Below, piece after piece: positions 1 to 5,597 of a DNA stretch of 6,370 nucleotides. Under the pieces are notes generated by a model. The model had not been told where the DNA came from. It saw only the letters and a program-made list of their open reading frames with translations, and searched no databases. Made by a program: the position numbers and the translations under genes. Origin of the DNA: Acetobacteraceae bacterium (GTDB lineage Bacteria > Pseudomonadota > Alphaproteobacteria > Acetobacterales > Acetobacteraceae); assembly GCA_947462945.1 (NCBI GenBank), contig CANHTE010000085.1, forward strand, positions 1-6,370. Direction: 5' to 3'. How positions within the stretch are numbered: the first letter of the stretch is position 1; the number at the start of each line of letters is the position of its first letter.

Positions 1-1
1 C

Positions 2-565
2 CGCCACATGCCGGTGGTCTTTGCCGCCCAGGCGCCGCACATGCCAGTGGCGCTGACGGGCCTCACGCCCGACCGCAACCTTTTCGTGGACGAGACGGGC
101 GCCTGGCGGCGCGGCACCTATGTGCCGGCGTATCTGCGCCGCTATCCCTTTCTGCTGGTCCGCGCCGCCGCCGATTCCGACCAGCTGGTCCTCTGCATTG
201 ATCCGCAGGCGCCGCAATTCGCCGCCTCCGCCGGGGAGCCGATGTTTGATGCCGAGCGGAAGCCAGCGCAACTGGCCAGCAAGGCCCTGGAATTTACCCG
301 CTCGGTGGAGGCGGCCTTCCGCAAGACCCAGGAATTCGCCGAGGGGCTGTCGCTGATGGGCCTGCTGCAACCCTCAGCCACCCAGTTCGAGTTCGAGGGC
401 AAGCCCTTTCGCGTGGATGGCTTCCATGCCGTGGACCGCGAACGCCTGTCCAAGCTGACCGGCGAGCAATTGACCACCCTGCGGGACAAGGGCTGGCTTG
501 ATGCCATTTATGCCCATCTCCTCTCGCTCGGCGGCATTGCCGAACTCAAGCTGCTGGAGGGCTGA
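2..565 (+). CDS. SapC-family protein, 5'-truncated by window edge
   Basis: This is the C-terminal 187 residues of a SapC-family protein. The family is named after a Campylobacter fetus S-layer-associated gene, and its biochemical role is not settled. The frame is open through the left edge (Arg-His before the first Met at base 8). Family members are usually about 230-250 residues and contain an internal His-Met-Pro-Val-Val-like segment, so the Met at 8 is probably internal and the true start lies upstream. Recognisable features are RHMPVVFA at the visible N-terminus, then GTYVPAYLRRYPFLL (about residues 38-52), a DPQAP stretch, and a C-terminal part with FRVDGFHAVDRERLSKL followed by a short helix ending GGIAELKLLEG. 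No signal peptide or membrane segment is visible in this part. The stop is 4 bases before the next gene, and that gene's ribosome-binding site lies in the last codons here, so the two are probably co-transcribed. Family assignment is fairly secure; function is unknown. Confidence 0.8.
   Translation, partial: RHMPVVFAAQAPHMPVALTGLTPDRNLFVDETGAWRRGTYVPAYLRRYPFLLVRAAADSDQLVLCIDPQAPQFAASAGEPMFDAERKPAQLASKALEFTRSVEAAFRKTQEFAEGLSLMGLLQPSATQFEFEGKPFRVDGFHAVDRERLSKLTGEQLTTLRDKGWLDAIYAHLLSLGGIAELKLLEG
556..560 (+). promoter_or_regulatory. Shine-Dalgarno GGAGG selecting a GTG start
   Basis: GGAGG lies 9 bases before GTG at 570 and inside the last codons of the SapC-family gene. It decides the start of the binding protein: GTG 570 is well spaced, whereas the in-frame ATG at 582 would be 21 bases away. 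The in-frame ATG at 498 would put non-hydrophobic, Cys-containing sequence ahead of the signal peptide. Confidence 0.75.
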
Positions 566-569
566 CGCC

Positions 570-1529
570 GTGCAGCGCCGGATGGTTCTCGCGGCAACGG
601 GGCTCGCGCCGCTGCTGGCCACAGGGGCGCGGGCCCAGCCCCGCTTTGCCAATATCACCATGTTCATCCCCGCCGGCCCTGGTGGCGGCTGGGATGGCCT
701 GGGCCGCGCCATTGAGCAGGTGGCACGCCAGGCCGGCCTCGCCGGCAATTTCCAGTTCGAGAATGTCGGCGGTGCGGGCGGCATTGTGGGCCTGCCGCGC
801 TTCGTCTCGCAGCGGCGCGGCCGGCCGGATGCGCTGATGGTGGCAGGCTCCGTCATGGTGGGCGCGGTGCTCACCAACCGCTCGCCCATCGGCCTCGCCA
901 ATGTCACGCCCATCGCCCGCATGACGCAGGAGGTGGGCGTGGTCGTGGTTCCCGCCCAATCCGACATTCAGGATATTGCGGGCCTGCTGGCGGCCTTGCG
1001 CGCCAATCCTGGTGGCACCTCGGTGGCCGGGGGCAGCGCGGGCGGTACGGATCACATCACGCTGGGACTGATCCTCAAGGCGCTGGGGCGCTCCGCGCGG
1101 GAGGCCAGTTACGTGGCCTTCGCGGGGGGTGGGCCCGCCCAGGCGGCAATCCTGGGCGCCCAGGTGCGGGCCGGCATTTCCGGCTATTCGGAATTCGCCG
1201 AGCAAATCCGCTCCGGCCGGATGCGGGCGCTGGCCACCACTGGCGAGCACCGCAGCGACCCGGCCATTCCCACGCTGAAGGAAGCCGGCGTGGATGTGGT
1301 CACCGCAAACTGGCGGGGCGTCTTTGCCGCCCCCGGCATCAACGCGAACCAGCGCGCGGCCCTCACCGCGCTGATGACCGATATCAATGCCCTGCCCGCC
1401 TGGCGCGAGTTGCTGGCGACACGCGGCTGGGACAATGCCTTCCTTGCGGGGGGCGATTTCGACCGCTTCCTGGCCGCCGACATCGCGACGACGGAGACGA
1501 TCCTGAAGGATCTTGGCCTTGCTGGCTGA
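570..1529 (+). CDS. Bug/TctC-family tripartite tricarboxylate transporter substrate-binding protein
   Basis: A 319-residue exported solute-binding protein of the Bug (TctC) family, the periplasmic capture component of tripartite tricarboxylate (TTT) transporters; family ligands are mostly carboxylates, amides and small aromatic acids. From GTG 570 the N-terminus has Arg-Arg at 3-4, a hydrophobic core, and a likely signal-peptidase site ARA|QP after residue 22. The Arg pair could allow Tat export but the context is minimal. Family features are PAGPGGGWD at 34-42, NVGGAGGIVG at 65-74, the GGSAGGTDH loop at 154-162, and NWRGVFAAPG at 247-256. The length is normal for the family. No TctA or TctB membrane genes are in the window, which fits the many orphan Bug proteins of beta- and alphaproteobacteria that borrow a membrane complex. 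The gene follows the SapC-family gene by 4 bases, suggesting translational coupling. The ligand cannot be deduced. Family confidence is high. Confidence 0.92.
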   Translation: MQRRMVLAATGLAPLLATGARAQPRFANITMFIPAGPGGGWDGLGRAIEQVARQAGLAGNFQFENVGGAGGIVGLPRFVSQRRGRPDALMVAGSVMVGAVLTNRSPIGLANVTPIARMTQEVGVVVVPAQSDIQDIAGLLAALRANPGGTSVAGGSAGGTDHITLGLILKALGRSAREASYVAFAGGGPAQAAILGAQVRAGISGYSEFAEQIRSGRMRALATTGEHRSDPAIPTLKEAGVDVVTANWRGVFAAPGINANQRAALTALMTDINALPAWRELLATRGWDNAFLAGGDFDRFLAADIATTETILKDLGLAG

Positions 1530-1542
1530 GGGCGTAGCGCCG

Positions 1543-1566
1543 TTGGTGAATGAGCGTCATCACCAA
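1543..1566. promoter_or_regulatory. Inverted repeat TTGGTGA-N10-TCACCAA, possible operator
   Basis: Perfect 7-bp arms at 1543-1549 and 1560-1566 are separated by 10 bases, about 88 bases upstream of the reductase start. The size and symmetry resemble a binding site for a dimeric regulator, or an RNA stem-loop. The right arm is shared with a second, tighter hairpin (1559-1573), so both cannot fold in one RNA. No regulator gene is in the window to pair with it. This could be chance in a 124-base spacer. Confidence 0.35.
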
Positions 1567-1576
1567 AGGTGATTTT
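1559..1576 (+). terminator. Short hairpin with T-tail after the Bug gene
   Basis: ATCACC (1559-1564), loop AAA, GGTGAT (1568-1573) forms a perfect 6-bp stem, and the T tract 1573-1576 begins with the stem's last base. It lies 30 bases after the binding-protein stop, where an intrinsic terminator would be expected. The stem is short and only half GC, so it would be weak. Confidence 0.4.
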
Positions 1577-1653
1577 CCGGAGCAACCCCTCGCACCCAAT
1601 TTCCGTTGCAAGGGGGCGGCATATCCCGCCCCGCGCCACGGAGATTGCCGAAC

Positions 1654-2703
1654 ATGTCCCTGTTTTCCCCCATTCGCCTGGGCGCGCTCGACCTGCCCAA
1701 TCGCATCGTGATGGCGCCGATGACGCGCAACCGCACACCTGGCCAGACCCCCAATGCGCTGAATGCCGAGTACTACGCCCAGCGCGCCAGTGCCGGGCTG
1801 ATCGTGACCGAGGGGGTGACGCCCGATGCCTCAGGCCGCGGCTATATCGATATCCCCGGCCTCTATAATGCGGCCCAGGTCGAGGGCTGGCGCCAGGTGG
1901 CCAGCGCGGTGCATGCCAAGGGCGGGCACATCTTCGTGCAGCTGATGCACACCGGCCGTATCTCGCACCCCGATTTCCTGGATGGCGGGCAGCCCGTCTC
2001 GGCCTCGGCCATCGCGGCGCCGGGCGAGATCTACACCCACACAGGCATGAAGCCACATGGCATGCCGCGCGCTCTGGAGGCCTCGGAAATCCCCGCGATG
2101 ATCGCGACCTATGGCCGCGCCGCGACCCTGGCCAAGGAGGCCGGGCTGGATGGTGTCGAGGTGCATGGTGCCAATGGCTACCTGCCCGGCCAATTCCTGG
2201 CACCCAATGTGAACCAGCGCAGTGATGCCTGGGGCGGCTCGGTCGAGAATCGCGCAGGCTTCCTGCTGGGGGCGGTGGATGCGGCGGTGGCAGCCATCGG
2301 CGCGGCGCGTGTGGGCGTGCGGCTCTCGCCCGGTGGGGTGTTCAACGACATCCAGGACCCGGAGGCGCCCGCGACCTACGCCTATGTGGCGACGGAGCTC
2401 GCGAAGCGGAACCTGGCCTATCTGCACATCTTCAACACCCATCCGGGCTTCGACGTGGCCGCGCTGATCCGCGCCAATTACAAGGGAAGGTTGATCCTGA
2501 ACGGCGGCTATGACCGCGCGCGGGCCGAGGCCGACATCGCCTCGGGCCTGGCGGACCTCGTGGCCTTTGGCGTGCCCTTCCTGGCCAATCCGGACTTGCC
2601 TGCCCGCCTGGCTCAGGGCGCCGCCCTGAACCCGCCCGACAAGGACACGTTTTATGGCGGCGGCGCCAAGGGCTACACCGACTACCCCGCCCTGACCGCC
2701 TGA
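1654..2703 (+). CDS. Old yellow enzyme family NAD(P)H:FMN alkene reductase
   Basis: A 349-residue cytoplasmic TIM-barrel flavoenzyme of the old yellow enzyme family (NemA/XenB/PETN-reductase-like). Such enzymes use FMN and NAD(P)H to reduce activated C=C bonds such as enones, and sometimes nitrate esters or nitro compounds. By family alignment, Thr24 in APMTRNR contacts the flavin, Gln96 lies in FVQLMHTGR, the His171/Asn174 pair in HGANGYL binds the substrate carbonyl, Tyr176 is the usual proton donor, Arg223 lies in VGVRLSP, and NGGYD (283-287) plus AFGVPFLANPDLP (304-316) form the flavin phosphate region. ATG 1654 is chosen because GGAG ends 10 bases upstream and the protein then begins at the usual SLFSPI point; an in-frame TTG at 1606 has no support. 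One oddity is that the position equivalent to OYE1 Trp116 is Met98. It has its own intergenic regions on both sides, so it is probably monocistronic. The natural substrate is unknown. Confidence 0.93.
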   Translation: MSLFSPIRLGALDLPNRIVMAPMTRNRTPGQTPNALNAEYYAQRASAGLIVTEGVTPDASGRGYIDIPGLYNAAQVEGWRQVASAVHAKGGHIFVQLMHTGRISHPDFLDGGQPVSASAIAAPGEIYTHTGMKPHGMPRALEASEIPAMIATYGRAATLAKEAGLDGVEVHGANGYLPGQFLAPNVNQRSDAWGGSVENRAGFLLGAVDAAVAAIGAARVGVRLSPGGVFNDIQDPEAPATYAYVATELAKRNLAYLHIFNTHPGFDVAALIRANYKGRLILNGGYDRARAEADIASGLADLVAFGVPFLANPDLPARLAQGAALNPPDKDTFYGGGAKGYTDYPALTA

Positions 2704-2713
2704 CACATGGGGT

Positions 2714-2751
2714 CCGGGGCCTTTCGGCCCCGGCCGCCGGAGGCCCCTTTT
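2714..2751 (+). terminator. GC-rich intrinsic terminator after the reductase
   Basis: Ten bases after the reductase stop, CCGGGGCC (2714-2721), loop TTTC, GGCCCCGG (2726-2733) forms a perfect 8-bp stem. An alternative pairing, GGGGCCT (2716-2722) with AGGCCCC (2741-2747), is followed immediately by TTTT (2748-2751) and looks more like a classical terminator. The two folds share the left arm and exclude each other. The T tract is short, but position and stem strength support termination between the reductase and hydrolase genes. Confidence 0.65.
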
Positions 2752-2813
2752 CACCCCGCTCCCCGCGCCCGCGAGGATGGCCTACCCTCCCCCCAAAACC
2801 GGGAGGACACCCC

Positions 2814-3983
2814 ATGCTCGCACCCTTGGCCCAGGCGCATCTGCCGGAAGGCATCCGCGCCCGCCACATCCTCCATGTGAACGGCCTGCGCATGCATATC
2901 CTGGAGGCGGGCGAGGCAGGGCGCCCCTTGCTGTTGCTGCTGCATGGCTTCCCCGAGCTTGCTTACTCCTGGCGCAACATCATGCTGCCCCTGGCCGAGC
3001 GGGGCTATCACGTCGTCGCGCCCGATCAGCGGGGCTATGGCCGCACCGAGGGCCCGGTGCCGGTCTATGATGAGGATCTGACGCCCTATCGCCCGCTGGG
3101 TTATGTGCGGGACGCGCTGGCCCTGGTGGCGGCGCTGGGCCACACCGAGGTCGCCTGCGTCATCGGCCATGATTTCGGCGCGCCCGTCGCCGGCAACGCG
3201 GCATTGACGCGGCCTGACGTATTCCGCTCCGTCGTGATGATGAGCGCGCCCTATGGTGGCCCGCGCGCCTGGCCGCTGGGCGAGCAGCCGGCGCCCGAGG
3301 GCCTGGCTGGCCTTGCCTCGCCCGAGTTGCATGCGGCCTTGGCCCGGCTCGATCCGCCGCGGCGGCATTACCAGTGGTTCTATTCGATGCGTGAGGCGGA
3401 TGCCGACATGCACCACGCGCCACAAGGGCTGCACGCCTTCCTGCGCGCCTATTACCACCACAAGAGCGCTGATTGGGCGGCCAACAAGCCCCATCCCCTG
3501 GCCGCCTTCACGGCCGAGGCGCTGGCGGTGATGCCCACCTACTACATCATGCCGGCCGGCATCGGCATGGCCGAGACGGTGGCAGCCGAAATGCCCGATG
3601 CCGCCAGCATCGCCGCCAATACCTGGCTGCCGGAAGCGGCGCTGGCCGTCTATGCGGAGGAGTATGGCCGCACCGGCTTCCAGGGCGGGCTGCAATCCTA
3701 TCGCTGCACCACCAGCGGCCAGGCGGCGGCGGAAATGCGCCTGTTTGCCGGGCGGGGCATTGCGGTGCCGGCCTGCTTCATCGCGGGCGCCAGTGACTGG
3801 GGCATCCATCAAAAGCCGGGCGAATTCGAGCTGATGCAGGGCCAGACTTCCCAGGGTGGGGGCTGCCGTGACCTGCGCGGCTGCCATTTGGTGCCGGGCG
3901 CCGGCCATTGGGTGCAGCAGGAGCAGGCTGGACAAGTGGTGGAATTGATCCGGGATTTCCTGCATCAGCTTTCCAGCCGGTAA
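2814..3983 (+). CDS. Alpha/beta-fold hydrolase, epoxide hydrolase type
   Basis: A 389-residue cytoplasmic alpha/beta hydrolase with the soluble epoxide hydrolase residue set; the family opens epoxides to vicinal diols through an ester on Asp. Visible features are HGFPE (44-48, oxyanion hole), DQRGYGRTE (71-79), nucleophile Asp120 in GHDFGAP, likely acid Asp328 in GASDWG, and His365 in GAGHWVQQ. In the lid, Tyr186-Gln187 (HYQWFY) and Tyr296 (GFQGGLQSYR) match the two ring-opening tyrosines of mammalian sEH. These tyrosines favour epoxide hydrolase over haloalkane or fluoroacetate dehalogenase. The lid is long: Asp120 to Asp328 spans 208 residues, against 161 between the matching Asp335 and Asp496 of human sEH. 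The start is ATG 2814, with GGGAGG ending 7 bases upstream. No signal peptide is seen. It lies 110 bases after the reductase and 84 bases before the sulfatase-superfamily gene. Substrate is not deducible. Confidence 0.87.
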   Translation: MLAPLAQAHLPEGIRARHILHVNGLRMHILEAGEAGRPLLLLLHGFPELAYSWRNIMLPLAERGYHVVAPDQRGYGRTEGPVPVYDEDLTPYRPLGYVRDALALVAALGHTEVACVIGHDFGAPVAGNAALTRPDVFRSVVMMSAPYGGPRAWPLGEQPAPEGLAGLASPELHAALARLDPPRRHYQWFYSMREADADMHHAPQGLHAFLRAYYHHKSADWAANKPHPLAAFTAEALAVMPTYYIMPAGIGMAETVAAEMPDAASIAANTWLPEAALAVYAEEYGRTGFQGGLQSYRCTTSGQAAAEMRLFAGRGIAVPACFIAGASDWGIHQKPGEFELMQGQTSQGGGCRDLRGCHLVPGAGHWVQQEQAGQVVELIRDFLHQLSSR

Positions 3984-4012
3984 AGCGCGTCACGAAAGCG
4001 TCTTCAAACCGA

Positions 4013-4028
4013 CGCATCACCGCATCAC
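4013..4028. repeat. Tandem 8-bp direct repeat CGCATCAC x2
   Basis: Two perfect, adjacent copies of CGCATCAC lie in the 84-base spacer before the phosphonate monoester hydrolase gene, 40 bases ahead of its ATG. The spacing (8 bp) is short of one helical turn. It may be an activator or repressor half-site pair or simple slippage; nothing here decides between them. Confidence 0.45.
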
Positions 4029-4046
4029 GCACGGGCTATGCGCGGC

Positions 4047-4062
4047 CTCCTGAATTCAGGAG
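4047..4062 (+). promoter_or_regulatory. 16-bp perfect palindrome enclosing the ribosome-binding site
   Basis: CTCCTGAATTCAGGAG is a perfect palindrome ending 5 bases before ATG 4068. Its right arm contains the Shine-Dalgarno AGGAG (4058-4062) and its left arm is the exact anti-Shine-Dalgarno CTCCT (4047-4051). In RNA it can fold as a 6-bp stem (4047-4052 with 4057-4062) with an AATT loop, hiding the ribosome-binding site. As DNA it could be an operator for a dimeric repressor. The ribosome-binding site is secure; either regulatory role is inference. Confidence 0.6.
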
Positions 4063-4067
4063 AGACC

Positions 4068-5597
4068 ATGTCCGCGCGCCGCAATGTGTTGTTGATTGTC
4101 GTGGACCAATGGCGGGCGGATTTCGTGCCGGCCCTGGGCGCCGACTTCCTGCGCACCCCCAATCTCGACCGGCTCTGCCGCGAAGGCGTGACCTTCCGCA
4201 ACCATGTCACCACCGCCGTGCCCTGCGGCCCGGCCCGCGCCAGCCTGCTGACCGGGCTGTATCTGATGAACCATCGCGCGGTGCAGAACACGGTGCCGCT
4301 GGATGCACGCCACGCCAATCTGGGCAAGGCGCTGCGGTTGATCGGCTATGACCCGGCGCTGATCGGCTACACCACCACCACGCCCGACCCGCGCACCACT
4401 GGCCCCAAAGACCCGCGCTTCACCACGCTGGGCGATCTGATGGATGGGTTTCGCAGCGTCGGTGCCTTTGAGCCCTCGATGGATGGGTATTTCGGCTGGC
4501 TCGCCCAGAAGGGATACACCCTGCCGGAGCGGCGCCAGGATGTCTGGCTGCCGGAGGGCGAGGATGCCGTCCCTGGTGCCACCAATCGCCCCGCCCGCCT
4601 GCCGGCGGAACTGACGGACAGCGCCTTTTTCACCGAGCGCGCGCTGACCTACCTGAAGGGCAAGGGCGAAAAGCCCTGGTTCCTGCATCTGGGCTATTAC
4701 CGCCCGCATCCGCCCTTCGTGGCGGCCGCCCCCTATCACGCCATGTACCGGCCTGAGGACATGCCAGCGCCGGTGCGCGCCGAAAGCCCCGAGGCGGAGG
4801 GCCAGCAGCACCCCATGCTCGGCTATTACCTGGAGAAAATCCGCCAGGCCTCCTTCTTCGAGCGCGCCGAGGGTTATGCGGCCAGCATGGACGCCGCCGA
4901 AATCCAGCAGATGCGCGCCACCTATGCCGGCATGATCTCCGAGGTGGATGATCAATTGGGCCAGGTCTTCGCGCATCTGGATGCGACCGGCCAATGGGAA
5001 AACACGCTGATCATCTTCACCAGCGATCATGGCGAGCAGCTGGGCGATCATCACCTGCTCGGCAAGCTCGGCTATTACGATGAGAGCTTCCGCATCCCGC
5101 TCGTCATCAAGGACCCTGACGCGCCGGAGCAGGCCGGCCGCATCGAGGAGGCTTTCACCGAAAGCGTGGATGTGATGCCGACCATCCTGGGCTGGCTGGG
5201 TGGCACGGCGCCGCGCGCCTGTGATGGGCGTTCGCTGCTGCCGGTGCTGCATGGGACGCAGCCGGAGGATTGGCGGACGCACCTCACCTATGAATACGAC
5301 TTCCGCGACATCTTCTACAGCCAGCCCGAGACCGGATTGGGGCTGGGCATGGATGAATGCTCCTTGATGGTGGTGCAGGATGCGCGCTGGAAATATGTGC
5401 ATTTCGCTGCCCTGCCGCCGCTGCTTTTCGACCTCGTGGCCGACCCCAAGCAATTCGTGAATCTTGCCGAGGATCCGGCCCATGCCGCGACGCGCGCCAT
5501 GATGGCCGAGCGCGCCCTCTCCCATCGCATGCGCCATGCCGAGCGCACGCTGACGCATTTCCGTGCCACCCCCGAAGGCCTGGAGGCCCGCTCATGA
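4068..5597 (+). CDS. pehA: Phosphonate monoester hydrolase / phosphodiesterase (formylglycine sulfatase superfamily)
   Basis: A 509-residue cytoplasmic hydrolase of the alkaline phosphatase/sulfatase superfamily, very close in sequence as I recall it to the Rhizobium leguminosarum and Burkholderia caryophylli phosphonate monoester hydrolases. These cleave phosphonate monoesters and phosphodiesters, and promiscuously sulfate esters. The sulfatase motif CGPAR at 53-57 gives Cys53, which a formylglycine-generating enzyme elsewhere must oxidise. Recalled rhizobial active-site residues line up: Asp13, Gln14, Cys53, Tyr101, Thr103, His214 (YRPHPPF), Asp320-His321 (TSDHGEQLGDHH) and Lys333 (LLGK). 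The C-terminal FRDIFY and KYVHFAALPPLLFDL segments are also typical. No signal peptide is present. ATG 4068 is chosen for its AGGAG and because family proteins begin in the RRNVLLIVVDQWR region; ATG 4038 would add ten residues without a ribosome-binding site. The stop overlaps the next start (ATGA), implying an operon with the binding-protein gene. A generic arylsulfatase or choline sulfatase is less likely. The symbol follows the Burkholderia gene. Confidence 0.92.
   Translation: MSARRNVLLIVVDQWRADFVPALGADFLRTPNLDRLCREGVTFRNHVTTAVPCGPARASLLTGLYLMNHRAVQNTVPLDARHANLGKALRLIGYDPALIGYTTTTPDPRTTGPKDPRFTTLGDLMDGFRSVGAFEPSMDGYFGWLAQKGYTLPERRQDVWLPEGEDAVPGATNRPARLPAELTDSAFFTERALTYLKGKGEKPWFLHLGYYRPHPPFVAAAPYHAMYRPEDMPAPVRAESPEAEGQQHPMLGYYLEKIRQASFFERAEGYAASMDAAEIQQMRATYAGMISEVDDQLGQVFAHLDATGQWENTLIIFTSDHGEQLGDHHLLGKLGYYDESFRIPLVIKDPDAPEQAGRIEEAFTESVDVMPTILGWLGGTAPRACDGRSLLPVLHGTQPEDWRTHLTYEYDFRDIFYSQPETGLGLGMDECSLMVVQDARWKYVHFAALPPLLFDLVADPKQFVNLAEDPAHAATRAMMAERALSHRMRHAERTLTHFRATPEGLEARS

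Noticed and set aside
498..569. Upstream in-frame ATG that would extend the Bug protein by 24 residues
   Set aside because: It lies inside the SapC-family gene, lacks a ribosome-binding site, and would bury the signal peptide behind a non-hydrophobic stretch. GTG 570 has GGAGG at ideal spacing.
1606..1611. TTGCAA as a possible -35 promoter element before the reductase
   Set aside because: No plausible -10 element is found 16-18 bases downstream, where the sequence is almost entirely G and C.
1606..1653. In-frame TTG extension of the ene-reductase
   Set aside because: No ribosome-binding site precedes it, the added residues are Arg/Pro/Gly-rich, and the family begins at the Met encoded at 1654, which has GGAG upstream.
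1184..2203. 339-codon open frame on the - strand spanning the Bug gene, the spacer and the reductase gene
   Set aside because: It crosses two well-supported genes on the other strand and translates to Arg/Pro/Ser-rich sequence with no domain.
2751..3965. 404-codon open frame on the - strand opposite the epoxide hydrolase gene
   Set aside because: It is a shadow of the + strand gene: low-complexity His/Gln/Arg/Gly-rich sequence without motifs, while the + frame has a full catalytic set and a ribosome-binding site.
3998..4015. GCGTC...GACGC inverted repeat after the epoxide hydrolase as a terminator
   Set aside because: It has only five base pairs and an 8-base loop, with no T tract following, so it is too weak to call.
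4038..4067. Upstream in-frame ATG for the phosphonate monoester hydrolase
   Set aside because: It has no Shine-Dalgarno and would add ten residues encoded by the palindrome and ribosome-binding site. ATG 4068 matches the usual N-terminus of the family.
4056..5558. 500-codon open frame on the - strand opposite the phosphonate monoester hydrolase gene
   Set aside because: Its translation has no recognisable family features and is rich in the Gly/Arg/His/Ala expected from reading a GC-rich gene backwards. The + strand frame has a complete, conserved enzyme.
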